DNA of 64,000 nucleotides from Valencia hispanica (GCA_963556495.2 OY747712.1:17882735-17946734), one strand, 5' to 3'. Shown: positions 12,486 through 23,215, numbered from the stretch's first letter. Translations and numbers: made by a program. Notes: a model not told the origin generated them from the sequence alone.

Positions 12486-14614
12486 TTTTGGGGTTGATCC
12501 AACATGAAGCATAGTGATCAGCTGTGCTATCGTCGACTCCTCTCCCGTCTCAGAGAGCTCACAGACTGCTGACCTCGCTCAGGAGCCCTGCCACAGTTTG
12601 AGCATGTGCACAGCTAATTAATCGCGCATGTGCGGATCTCCCCTCTTTGCTGGGAGAGCACAAATAAAGCCATGAGTCTAATTAGACATTAGTGGAAAAT
12701 TACAGTTAGAATAAGCCTAGATAACATGGGATGGGGGATGGGGGGGTTTCCCAGGCAGAGATCTGCACTCTGAGTGCTTTTAATTTATGGCATTTATATT
12801 AAATCACGATTTTGGTTTGATGGGTTGTCACTGCACTCACTTTGGCTGTAGTCTATATTTACAATTACCTTTTTTTGTTTTATACCGCCAAAGATTAAGA
12901 CTGTATATTGCATTTTAGAACCGTTTTGAGTCAATTTAAACGGGTAAAGTAGAATTTTAAAAAATCAATTAAAAACTACAGTATTAAGCAACTTGTGACA
13001 TGTTTTCAGATTGTCTTATAAGAAAAAGGTTAAAACCAGCAACTTTATACAGCTCTGTGGAAGTCCTATGGTTTGCTATAGGCCCTTGTGCATGAGCTTT
13101 TGTTTTTGTAAAGGATTTACACTTTCCTGCTTGACTGCCAGTCTTGAATACAGTCACAGTAAACACAATTGTCTGCAGAGTCAAGCAGACAAAAGGGTTT
13201 TCAGACCCTTTTTAGCAGAACTAAAATTTTAGAGCAACTCTAAAAATATGGCAGGGCTGTAATTATGTTGCTACAATTTGGAAAAGTACACAGGTTTTGT
13301 ATTTTTAAACTTTCGTATAGTGTTTTCTTTCAGTACGCAGAGACTGTTTACCTTTGATGTGTTTCAATCCATCGATTCAGTAAAGTTGAGGAACTTTCAA
13401 AATTTTGCTGTAATACATTATAAAAAAATAAAAAAAAGTTTAGAGATCAGTTGAACATTAAATTTGTCACACAGATTTAAATCCGAAAATATGGCAGGGG
13501 TTTTTTATCATTAAAGGGACCGATTAGGTTTCCTTAAGCTAGGTATTAATGCAGGGTTGTGACCAGCAAATGGCTTACCTGCAGTAGATAAATATCTTAA
13601 GATCTTAACAATCTAACTTGACGAAAACAGGAAGTTTGTGATCAGTGCCAATGAAAACCAAGTTTCTGATTATGCCTTCACTCCATTTTCTATATTTCTT
13701 AGGTTGCAGAACTTCGTATAAGATGTGTCATGTTTTGTTTTGAATTTTCCTTACCCATATGCAGAAGCACATACAGGACACAGAAAGGCAAGAAAATGCA
13801 CCATTTACAATAAATGAGCAAATATGTTCAATGAAGGTAGGTTGGATATCTGGATTCTGCAGCGCCTGGAGAAGAGAGAAGTTATTAGAACAGAAGAATT
13901 TCTTGAGAGGAGAGGGACTGAGGATGTGTACTGTTTTAGAGTGGTGGTTGAGTGTAGAGCAAGGTAAGGGATCCTGGTCGTGAATGGTGTTTAATGAAGG
14001 TGGGAGTTCCAGAGGTCCTCCAGTGTAAGTGAAGAAGTTGGAGTGTGAGATTGAGATGGTCCTGACCAGAAGAATGTTGGAGAGCAGGCAGCTGGGGTAG
14101 AAGTAGCAGCCGTGGAGAGATTGTTAATCCAAGCATTATCTGAGAAAGCTGAAGTCTTGATAATGAGATCCAAGAGTTGGTATGGAAACCAGCAGAGAGT
14201 TTCTACCAAATGGGTTGGTCATCAGACAAAGACTGGTTCTCTGACAGCTCCTTAAATACCCATCAGGTAATCAACATATTACCACCAGGTGCAGCAGCCA
14301 GTCCAACTTCCCCAGCAGAGATCCTTTGTATGGAAAGATCTCAGACTCATGAACTAGAAAAAATTATTATAATAATTTGATAATTGCTTGCAAACACATT
14401 GTAAGTAAAATATTAATTACCTCATGGATGATGGAATGATGGTTTACTTTTCACATGAAGAAATTTGAATGTGTAACATGTACTGTAACAAATGAAAGAT
14501 GTGGAAAAACCTTCTTGTGAAAAGTTTTCCCACATCTTAAAGCACAAGTTTTTAACATGTTACATGTTTTGTTATACTTATTTATACCTGGGCTTTTTGG
14601 TTTTGTTTGTTTTT
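12486..14614. other. No gene seen; possible LTR-like block at 13830-14350
   Basis: Unassigned. The 13830-14350 part is GC-richer and ends with strings such as CAGGTAATCAACATATTACC and GCAGCAGCCAGTCC that resemble antisense LTR or leader sequence of fish Gypsy elements. I could not find termini, so this is only a suggestion. Confidence 0.35.
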
Positions 14615-15876
14615 GACCATGTGACCACATGTTTTTCTATGAGGTGCCGTATAGGACATAATGTATGCTTCCCTCTCACTCACACCAATAAAAGCATGCA
14701 TACACCACTAGCAGCCTTTTATCACATAGGCCTACTCAAAATTAATAAAATCACACATATATACTTCTAGAATTTCACTCACACATACCAAAAATGATGC
14801 ACACACATGCTTTTAGGGTTCATACATGTTTATGTGTGGGGTCATACTAGTGCGAATGAGAGATGACTACTTTGAGATTATACTAGTGTGAATGAGAGGC
14901 TAGTACTTGTTTATGTGCGAGATTATCCTACTATAAACTAGACTGGGTTTTTTAATACTCTGCTGTTAGTGGAGAATAATCTAGTTCAGATGTAAAGAAT
15001 CTAAGTATTTTTGTTTTTAAAGTAGATTAAAACTGCTCAATTTAGTGAAAAATTCTGCAGAATTGCACTTTCGCCATTTCCGGAGTCGGACTACAATCAG
15101 AAGCTAACTTCAGCTTCGTATCACCCTTTTTATGCTGTTCTGAGAGGCAAATAAATATTTATCACAGATAGCTTTGATGTAATGTGTCTTGAGCCATTTG
15201 CGGAACTTTTTAGTAATTTTATCTGCACTGAATGGCCAGCGTTTTACTATTAAACTGACAGTTGCATACACACATGCACATTATAATTTAAACATTTTAG
15301 CCCCACCTCCTCTGGGACAAAATAATCTCTCACACACACTAGTACAAACCTTTCATTCATACTAGTATAATCTCACACATGAACAAGTATTAGTCTACCA
15401 TTCACACTAGTATTACCCCACATATTCATATATGAATCCTAAGAGCTTGACTGTGCATCTTTTTTGGTATCTGTGAGTGAAATCTTAGTAGTATATACAC
15501 ATATATACTGCTACAGTATAAATATATACTACTACATATACTGTATATACTAAAACTAATAAAATCACACATGTGATCCACACATGTGATTTTATTAAGT
15601 TTGAGTATGTTGGGATGTTGTGTAGCGTAATGGTTGGTGCGGGCGCTCCATGTACGGAGGCATCAGTCCTCAACGCGTTTGTCTTGGGTTCCAGACTCGT
15701 TCCAGTGGACATTTGCTGCATGTCCTCCCCCGATTCTCTCTCCCTTTCTCTGTACTATCCACTTTCAAATAAAGGCCATTGAGGCCACAAAACCTTTTTA
15801 AAAAATTGAGTATTGGAGAGAATACTGCCAGTGGTCCATACATGCTTTTATTGGTGTGAGTGAAAGGGAAACATAC
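14615..15876. mobile_element. Fold-back MITE, left part (right end displaced to 21426-21475)
   Basis: The left arm (14615-14945) is repeated in inverted orientation in the right arm (15310-15876). Matching blocks include TCACTCACACCAATAAAAGC at 14676-14695, which pairs with GCTTTTATTGGTGTGAGTGA at 15844-15863. Others are TCATACTAGTGCGAATGAGA, pairing with the CATTCACACTAGTATTACC block near 15398, and AATAAAATCACACAT on both sides. The right arm is interrupted by a SINE (15609-15805) and its tip is cut off by an LTR retrotransposon. No transposase is present, so it is non-autonomous. Superfamily not determined. Confidence 0.75.
15609..15805 (+). mobile_element. tRNA-derived SINE with 8-bp target duplication
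   Basis: The head GTGTAGCGTAATGGTTGGTG matches a tRNA A-box region, and GGGTTCCAGACTCG serves as the B box. The tail is AAATAAAGGCC followed by A-rich sequence. The target duplication TTGAGTAT occurs at 15601-15608 and again at 15806-15813. It landed in the right arm of the fold-back MITE, so it is younger than that MITE. Confidence 0.8.
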
Positions 15877-16111
15877 TGTAATGACCCAGCCTCACACACT
15901 CCTTGTAGTAAGGGTCTCTTTGTTTTGGGCTGCCGTTGGCTATAACCTGTGCCTTAAACTTTTTGTCCTTTTAAGCTCCTTGCTAACATCAAACTTCTGT
16001 TGCTCGTCTCCCAACCTGAACTAACAGCAACCCCTCTCTTTGAATAACTTTAAAATAAAAGTGTACACATCGAACATTATTCTAACGTTGTTCCCTATTA
16101 GACCCGTAACA
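15877..16111 (-). mobile_element. LTR of a Gypsy-type retrotransposon (3' LTR, antisense element)
   Basis: It starts TGTAATGACC and ends CGTAACA, that is TG...CA. It shares a run of blocks with 21174-21425, such as CACACACTCCTTGTA, TTTTGGGCT, CTCCTTGCTAACA and AACATTATTCTAAC. Both copies have the same orientation, as expected for a pair of LTRs. A pyrimidine-rich stretch (CTCCCCCCGTC) lies just inside, where the reverse complement of a polypurine tract would be for an antisense element. The 4-bp ATAC occurs on its outer side (15873-15876) and on the outer side of the partner LTR (21426-21429). Confidence 0.75.
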
Positions 16112-16168
16112 CTAACTCCCCCCGTCAAAGTCCCCCGCCCTGAGTGGACACAGAAACTCTCTCAGGCG

Positions 16169-16648
16169 GGGGGCACGGTGGCGCAGCTGGTAGAGCAGCT
16201 CACCTCACAGCTAGAAGGTCCCGGGTTCAATTATCGCCGGGGACTCTGTGGGTGCTGAGAGTGTGTTTGTTCCCCCGCATCATCGGCGCCCACATCCTGG
16301 GTGGGGTTGGCGAAAGGGCCTTTCTGTGTGGAGTTTGCATGTTTTCCCCGTGTTCCCTTGAGCAGCTAATGTGAGCTACTCCCACAAAAACATGCACTAG
16401 TCCTGGGGCTATATACTGTCTCCTTCTGGCCGGCCAGGGCGCCTGAAGGGTTGGGCTGGAATAACGTGATCCTTCCACCCGCTACGTCCAGCCAGGGAAA
16501 CCCCGCCCCATCAGGTGAAAAGAAGGGCCTGCTCACTGCCCAAGCACGAAGGAGGCTTGGGTTTCAGTGCTTGCAGAGCTAACCCCAGGACTGGAACCAG
16601 GTAGGAGCACGGAAAAAATCGTGGGATAAATAAAAACATTTAAGAAAG
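16169..16648 (+). mobile_element. 480-bp tRNA-headed SINE-like retroposon with 9-bp target duplication
   Basis: The head GGTGGCGCAGCTGGTAGAGC gives an A box, and GGGTTCAATTAT is a B-box-like element. The body has the fish repeat module GGAGTTTGCATGTTTTCCCC and, further on, GTCCTGGGGCTATA and CTGGCCGGCCAGGGCGCCTG. The tail is A-rich (GGGATAAATAAAAACATTTA). The direct repeat TCTCAGGCG flanks it at 16160-16168 and 16649-16657. It interrupts the interior of the antisense Gypsy element downstream of its RNase H part. Confidence 0.8.
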
Positions 16649-16862
16649 TCTCAGGCGTCTCGGCGTCCACCACTTCCTCAGCAGACAGGTAGCCTGCGAG
16701 GCGGGGGTGGATCTTGAGTTGGAATGAACATCCCAGGTGGGGTCGGATCAGATTTCCGGAGGGGCTGGTGACGCAAGCCCCAGTTCAGCTGAAGATTCCC
16801 CCGAGTTGTCCCAGGTCCCAGGTTCCTCTTCTTCCGACACGTCCTTCTTCTCACAGTATCCT

Positions 16863-16935
16863 ACTGTAGTATGCCACCACTTTCTCCCCCGACAGACCTG
16901 CCTGAGAGAGGACAGCACATGTGTCATGAATAAAA
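16863..16935 (-). pseudogene. Gypsy pol remnant: RNase H part, antisense
   Basis: The minus strand reads VLSQ followed by GEKVVAYYSR, the start of the RNase H domain that follows the RT in Ty3/Gypsy pol. It lies on the same strand as the RT at 17880-18510 and in the right order, separated from it by the inserted L2 (17029-17879). The frame is lost beyond it. Confidence 0.65.
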
Positions 16936-17028
16936 GGTAAGTCTGAGTCCGGTACAGCCTCTACCTACAACCTATCCTTCTGCAGCATTTTGAACGTTTT
17001 GAACATTGTGTTGCATTCCTCTGCATTC

Positions 17029-17879
17029 AGCGTTCTATCACCTGAAGAACATCTCTAGGATTAAAGGACTGATTTTGCAACACGACCTAGAAAAACTCAT
17101 CCATGCGTTTATCTTTAGTCGGATTGATTGCTGCAACAGCATCTTCACAGGTCTGCCTAAAAAGTCAATCAGACAGCTGCAGCTGATCCAGAACGCTGCC
17201 GCTCGCGTCCTCACTAGAACCAGGAAAGTAGAGCACATCACCCCAGTTCTAAAGTCCTTACACTGGCTCCCTGTAGCTCAGAGAATAGACTTTAAAATAC
17301 TTTTACTAGTTTATAAATCATTACATGGCTTAGCACCAAAATATGTTGAAGACCTGTTGTCATGGTACCAACCACCAAGACCACTCAGGTCCTCCAACTC
17401 TAGCCTACTAAACATCCCTAGACTCTAAGAACTAAACATGGAGAAGCAGCTTTCAGTTTCTATGCTCCCCTTATCTGGAGCATAGGGACCCCCCCCCGTG
17501 CCTCCCCTTCAGGCAGGGGGCTGACACTTAGGATATTTTCCGCACCTGGTGCCTCTGGTAAGGCGAGGGGCTGACACTTAGTCGCAGACTTCCTGACGAG
17601 TGTAGAGCTGCTGAAACTCTGAACTGCTTTAAATCGAGACTAAAAACCCATCTGTTTAGAATTGCCTTTGAGTAAATGCTTGATGTCATATGTATGAAAT
17701 GTGTTCATGCTCTCTTGCTTTTTTTTTTTTTTTCTTGCTTTATTGTGTATCATGTGTAATGTGTGTTTCTTTTATGTGTTTTTTTTTAAATCACCAAATC
17801 ATGTAAAGCACCTTGAATTACCCTGCTGTTGAAAGTGTGCTATACAAATAAAATTGCCTTGCCTTGCCTTGCCTTGCCT
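17029..17879 (+). mobile_element. L2-type LINE, 5'-truncated copy A
   Basis: This is the 3' end of the same family as copy B (31965-33147), starting in the C-terminal part of ORF2. The shared protein includes [20 protein letters not shown] and [20 protein letters not shown]. The copy has a 2-nt frameshift near 17425 and an insertion of about 103 bp near 17483-17585. The 3' tail is a run of TTGCC units. Nucleotide match to copy B over the shared part looks very high by eye, so both copies are fairly recent. It splits the Gypsy RT from its RNase H part. Confidence 0.9.
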
Positions 17880-18775
17880 CTGTCCCATAACAAGCTGAAC
17901 AGTGGGGCTGCGATGTGGGAGAACCCCACACAAACCTCCTGTGGTAAGAGGCTAAACCCAGGAAGCTCTTAAGATCCATCACTAACCCCGGTGTGGGCCA
18001 GTCCAAGAGGACCTGTATTTTCTCTTCTGATGTGTGCACCCCACCCTAACCCAGCTTGTGTCCCAAAAATGTGACCTCCCATCTCAGGAAGCAGCAATTT
18101 TGTGGATGTAATTTGAAGCCTGCTGCCACCACCATCTCCAATACTCTCTGCAGGGCCTGCAGTGTGGCCTCATATGACTCACCATGTACCAGAATTTAGT
18201 CAAGGTAGACCACACTCTCACTTTTCAAAATACCCTCTAGAACTGTGTCCATTAGTCTCATAAATGTAGCAGGAGCGTTACAGATGCCGAAGGCTAGAAT
18301 CTTTAATTAACACAGCCCCCCTGTGGTGATAAAGGCAGTCTTGGCTCTGGCTCTCAGTGCTAGAGGGACTTGCCAGTATCTGCTCCTCGGGTCCAAAGAG
18401 GAGAACCAGGAAGAGTCTGCTAGGGTATTCAAGATCTCCTTGATTTGTGGGAAGGGGTAGGAGTCCTTCTTCGTTACTCTGTTGAGAGGGTCTAGAGTTG
18501 TCCCAGTCATTTTAACATTTGTACCCTGTGGCCATCAGGAAATTTAAATGTCCTTCTTTGGATGTCCACAACACAGTCCAACTTCTATAAAACATCTAGT
18601 CCTAGAACAGAGTCCTTTAGTCCAGGGGAACTAAATAGGGACACTGGAATCCTCCCCACTAGCTGTAGGCTGTTGACAGTGACTGGAGAACAAACGCCGA
18701 TGATTGGTGAAGTTGTAGTGCCCATGACGTCGGGGACAGCAACACTACAGTTCTCGATATGGGTGGCCGACCTAA
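17880..18775 (-). pseudogene. Ty3/Gypsy pol remnant: protease and reverse transcriptase, antisense
   Basis: On the minus strand the part near 18775-18520 resembles a retropepsin C-terminal region, with SLFSSPGLKDSVLGLDVL. It is followed near 18510-18310 by the RT palm (VTKKDSYPFPQI, then SSLDPRSRYWQVPLA). After that come NAPATF-like residues and the catalytic box near 18190-18205, which reads YLD then a stop codon (18196-18198) then ILV. Further on are TFLGHKLG-like residues and LKSFLGLASYHRRFV. Multiple stops and frameshifts show that it is dead. It is the core of the element bounded by LTRs at 15877 and 21425. Confidence 0.85.
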
Positions 18776-19000
18776 ATTAGATTAGATTAGATTAGATTCA
18801 ACTTTATTGTCATTACACAAGTACAGGTACAAGGCCACGAGATGCAGTTTAGGTCTAACCAGAAGTGCAATAGCAGCAAATGCAGGATATACAGTGGTTC
18901 CATAAGTGCAGAACATGGATATAAACTGAATAAATATACAACTCTATATTTATTAGAAACATATACATATCTAAGGTATATACTAGGTTCCCTGAAAAGC
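18776..19000 (-). repeat. Antisense LINE-like tail with (ATTAG)n
   Basis: It starts with several ATTAG units and CAACTTTATTGTCATTACAC, the reverse complement of a poly-unit LINE tail plus an AATAAAGTTG signal. It continues for at least 120 bp without coding sequence. It lies inside the Gypsy element, so it is probably a later insertion. The right boundary is approximate. Confidence 0.6.
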
Positions 19001-19216
19001 CTGTGCCCACCAGTGCAAAACCCTCCATCCCACCAACCAACATAGGGGGCATACCAGCATTCCCCCACCCCAGTCTGACCCAGTAACATAACCCGGTCTC
19101 CTGAGTCCCCAGTAGTCCCCATGTGTAGTTGAGACACATTCCTTTGGGCTACACAGTTCAGTCCACGCAGTCACTTGATAGTTTTCCAGCATTGTTGGGG
19201 TGTGGGGGCAGCGGTT

Positions 19217-19680
19217 AACAAACAAACAAACAATCTTTATTTATAAAGTGGTTTTCATACAACAGTTGCAGCTCGAAGTGCTTTACAGAATTAAAATGAC
19301 CCCACAAAGACCACATTCCCATCCTTCCCCCACATAATTAAAAGCATGATCACAGTTATACCGCCCTCCCCCAGACCCAAACTTCACGCACGCACAAACT
19401 TAAGAGCAGCAATAAAAAGGACATTGGATTGAGTACAGATGAGCCAGGTTAGGAAACATCATCAAAGGAGCCATCTGCACCGGCAGCAGCACATCAACTG
19501 CAGCAACCACGGCACTGACCCAGGGCGGCCAGAGGAGGCAAGGCCGAGACCCCCACCTCCACCAAACGCTACCTGGAGAGCACCCAGGCAGCCACAGCCG
19601 ACCACCGCTCCCGAGGCAGAGGGCTCCCATAGAGGAAACACTGGAAGGAAGATTAAAATAACAGGTTAGAATATAAAAAC
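19217..19680 (-). repeat. Antisense LINE-like 3' region with (AAAC)n start
   Basis: An AAAC run is followed by AATCTTTATTTATAAAGTGG and GAAGTGCTTTACAGAATT, a tail typical of antisense LINE 3' ends, then a GC-rich stretch (CCCACCTCCACCAAACGC). The open frames over the GC-rich part are not recognisable proteins. The block lies inside the Gypsy element. The right boundary is uncertain. Confidence 0.5.
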
Positions 19681-19788
19681 GAACAGTGGATAAATATGAT
19701 AAGATTCAAAAGTAAAACACTGATTAAATGCATTAAGTAAAACATGCAGAGCAATTAAAAAGACTGTAATAAATAATAATTTCAATTT

Positions 19789-21060
19789 TAATTAAATTCA
19801 GTTTATTTATATAGCACCAATTCACAACAGATGTCATCTCAAGGCTCTTAACAAGAAGTCATTTCAATACATTTATACAAACATTCCAATCAGTTAAAAA
19901 GTTTCCTATTTAAGGAATCCCAGCAGATTGCGTCAGTCATTGGCGTGAGGTTGGGCCCCGTTGATGCAGACTTTCCAGCCACAGCAATCCTTCAGCAATC
20001 CCTCATTCTGAGCAAGCATGTAGCGACGGTGGAGATAATCAGTTAAAAGCTAGGCTAAAAAGGAGAGTCTTGAGCCTACACTTAAAAGCATGAACGTTCT
20101 GAGGTCCTCCATCAGCCTGTTCCAGAGGTAAGGGCTATAATAATGGAAAGACACCTCGCCAAGAGTGCGTGTCTTGACTTTAAGGATGACAATGTCATGG
20201 TTCCTGGGTGTTTGTGTTTTGTTTTTCCTTATTTAGTTCTATTATGTTTTAGTTGTTCCTTGTCTCCCTCTGGTGGTCTTGTGTTTGGTTGCCCTGGTTT
20301 GTGTTAATCTCTATTTTTCCCAATTTCCTATTAATACTTAACCTTCATTAGTCCCAGTTAGTTGTTATATTTAATTCCTCCTTCTGTTTTCCAGTGTTTC
20401 CTTAGATTCCTTTCCAGACTTATTATTTTTAGTTTCTTAAGAGTCTTCTGTCTCCCAGGCTTTTTTCCTCCTATCCCAGTTGATTACTTCCACCTGCTCT
20501 CTCCCTCCCACCTGCATCTGCTCCCACTAATTGATCATTGGTCTTCTCAGTCACTTCCTCATTTCCTCCCCAGTATATATTCACCTCTCCTTCAGTCACT
20601 ACTCGCTGGTTTGTTGTCATTCTTCCCCGCCTGGTTCCTGCTTTCCTTCCCTTCTTGTTTCCTGGTTTGCCATTGCTGCGGTTTTTGATCCTCCTGCGTT
20701 TGTAAGTCCCTGTTTGTTATTATTAAAACATTCTTATTTACTTCTCTGGATTTGGGTCCTCAATACAAACCTGAATATGACAGACAAGGAGACGGCTGCC
20801 AGAGGAGCACAGAGACCACAAGGGTTCATATGGTAAAAGCAGTTCTGAAAGATAAGAAGGCCCAAGACCATTAAGACACTAAAAATCATTAAAAGAACCT
20901 TAAAATCAATCCTAAAACAAACGGGGAGCCAATGAAATGAATTTAAGACGGGTGTAATGTGCTCCCGCCTCCTGGTCTTCGTCAGGACATGTGCTGCTGA
21001 ATTTTGTAGAAGTTGTAAACCTGAGATACTCTTTTTGGTTAACCAGATGGCTGGGCTGGC
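19789..21060 (-). mobile_element. L2-type LINE, antisense, split by a solo LTR
   Basis: The left part (19789-20192) is a 3' UTR matching 1417-1660. The right part (20783-21060) encodes on the minus strand LLQNSAAHVLTKTRRREHIT and LNSFHWLP, the C-terminal ORF2 segment equivalent to that in copies A and B but of a more diverged lineage. The two parts were one element before the LTR at 20193-20782 landed in it, because GACAA is found on both sides of that LTR. Confidence 0.8.
20193..20782 (+). mobile_element. Solo LTR, 590 bp, with 5-bp target duplication
   Basis: It begins TGTCATGGTTCC and ends CTGAATATGACA, so it has TG...CA termini and a TGTCAT/ATGACA inverted repeat. GACAA lies at 20188-20192 and again at 20783-20787. 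No internal coding region remains, as expected after recombination between two LTRs. An AT-rich stretch (TTATTATTAAAACATTC) near 20717 may hold the polyadenylation signal. The long open frames within it have no protein resemblance. Related to 8312-8711. Confidence 0.85.
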
Positions 21061-21072
21061 CACAGTCCCAGC

Positions 21073-21173
21073 TTAACCTCTGTTGTGGCCTGTTGTGTTG
21101 CTCCTCTCTCACCACCATGGTCGCTCCAACTGAGTCAGCTCCGCAGCCCATGCTGGCTCCACCGTGTTGCCGT
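21073..21173 (-). pseudogene. Short gag-like remnant of the Gypsy element, antisense
   Basis: The stretch lies just inside the right LTR, where leader and gag should be. The minus strand contains an ATG near 21150 and, nearby, SWDCGQPSHLV, which loosely resembles a CCHC zinc knuckle but lacks the first cysteine. It is only about 100 bp long before the inserted L2, so most of gag is missing or was deleted. Confidence 0.3.
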
Positions 21174-21425
21174 TGTTAGGGCTGCAGCCCGCACACACTC
21201 CTTGTATTAAGGGTTTCTTTATTTTGGGCTACTGTTGGCCGTAACATACACCTTACACTTTTTGGTCTATTAGTCTCCTTGCTAACACACCAAACTTCTG
21301 TTGCTTGTCTCCCTAACAACGGACCAGAACGGAACTAACGGCAAACCCTTTCTTCGAAGAACTTCAAAATAAAACTGAATACATCCAACATTATTCTAAC
21401 ACTGATCCCTATTCAACCCATTTCA
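21174..21425 (-). mobile_element. LTR of the Gypsy-type element (5' LTR, antisense)
   Basis: It starts TGTTAGGGCTGC and ends CCATTTCA. It matches the LTR at 15877-16111 in the same orientation, with clear divergence, so the host element is not young. Beyond it, ATAC (21426-21429) repeats the 4 bp before the left LTR. The next bases continue the fold-back MITE. Confidence 0.75.
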
Positions 21426-21475
21426 ATACATGATGTCCTATTTAGCTCCTCATATTTTTCCAATGTGGTAACATT
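21426..21475. mobile_element. Displaced right tip of the fold-back MITE
   Basis: The bases ATGTCCTATTTAGCTCCTCA and ATGTGGTAACAT are the inverted counterpart of the MITE left end at 14615-14665 (TGAGGTGCCGTATAGGACAT). This shows that the Gypsy element inserted into the tip of the MITE right arm. Confidence 0.7.
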
Positions 21476-23210
21476 CGTCCACATGCAAGGATGCGCCTAT
21501 GAAAATACTGGTAAAACATGTGAGAAACAATGTTTCTCATAAAGAAGGACACTCAGTCAGTATCAGACCATCTTAAGATGTTTTTTACCCGGCTGTAATA
21601 ATGGCTTTAGAATGTTGCTGAAAAACATCATACTTATCTGAATCATTAGTTGTTTTAAAGCTGCTCTGACATTCTGGAAATTGCAGGACCTGGTCTGCAT
21701 GTCCAGTAGGCATTATCCAATCTTAGATAATGACATAAACTCTTGTTAGACTTAAAAGTGGTCAGAAAGCTGTTTACCTTTAAATTCCTTGAGCCGTGCC
21801 TGCACATAATGGACAGTCAGGCTCCTCAGAGCCAGCTAGCCCATTAGCCAGGGCTAATGCATCCAGCGCTCCCCACCCTGAGCTGTCCATCACTGCAAAC
21901 TAGATCTGGTTTCACACGGGGAGCCGCCTCATCTTTTTGTGCTTTAAGGCAGCTCTCATTCCAAAACAACGACCCCCGAGAAATGTGACAGATTGGATCG
22001 TTGGAGAGCTGAGTCTGACACAAAAGATGTATTTTTTCTTTTGTAGTGTTGAGTTGTCAAGCTTATAGCAGAGGTTGCAGGTTAAAAGGATGAGTTCAGA
22101 GATTTTACCAAAGAGAAGTCTGAACAGGTTATAAAAAGCAGTACTTGCAGCTGTACCATTGAAAGCTGTACAGCCACTCTTGTTGAGATTGCTACTTTTC
22201 TAAATGTAAGATGGATATTGGCTAAATAAGAAGGTGAAATTGTTGTCGACCCAGCCTGTAATCTTGGGTTTCACAGTTCCGCCGTGCTAAATGGACCGGG
22301 TGCATTAGAGGCCAAAGTGGAGCTGTGTAGAGTGCTTTAAAAAAGCCATGAGTTAAAAAAAACAACAGCAGACAACCTCTCGGTTTTCCTGCTGCAGAGC
22401 GATGGTGACATGCAGCAACTGTGTAGTGAGGCTCTGTGTATCAGGTTGCTGCTCAAACAAAAACAGACATGCTGATGGAGAGAGGGCAGAAAGCACATGG
22501 AGTGAATAGTGACTGACATGAGGGCTTACATGTGACAAAGGGGAAAAGTCTTCCAGCAACACAGCTTTGTTGAAAAAAGATAGAGTTTATAGATGGACAT
22601 GAAAAAAATGTGCTACACAAGTGGAATGTATTTTTATATATCTTACAAGTGAAGAGGGAAAAAAGGGAAATATTTTTGTACTTCGTGGAAAAAAGATTTT
22701 TGCAAATCTTTTTTTGTTCTGGTTGGCAGCTACATTAGTTATTGCTTTCCCACATTCATGGAAAAGACCCAAACCAGTATTATGTCAGTCAACTATACAG
22801 CATTGTTTACAAAGCACAACATGCTCATTAAATTTTTTCAAGGGCTTCTTTTAAACCAATCAGAAACAATAGTTTCCTGTTAAGTAGTACTTGAAAAAAG
22901 GAGGTATCTCCTGCTATTTAAATCTTAATGTGAGCACACGAGGTATAACTGCAATATCTGTAACACTAACATGGTGATCTTGTAAACCCTTGTTCAATCA
23001 CTTTTATAACGGCTTGACAAAATAGTAATAGAGGGGAGAGATAGAAAACCTGTTCAATAGCAACTGCAAATCTGCGGAATGCAAAAATGCTCAAAATTCA
23101 ATAAATGAAAAAAACCTTATGAAATGAATATCTACATGAATAAATAATAGACAAATATATAATGTGACAGTGAAATTGTGAAAAAAACAATTCATATTAA
23201 ATTCCTAGCT
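21476..23210. other. No gene seen
   Basis: Unassigned. There are scattered open frames below 85 codons on both strands, none with family resemblance. Confidence 0.45.
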
Positions 23211-23215
23211 CATTA

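Noticed and set aside
16180..16250. Possible tRNA gene
   Set aside because: It is the head of a 480-bp retroposon with target duplications, not a stand-alone tRNA gene.
20362..20836. Open frames of 101 and 108 codons, hydrophobic and Pro/Ser-rich
   Set aside because: They lie within the solo LTR, have no family resemblance and cross its boundary.
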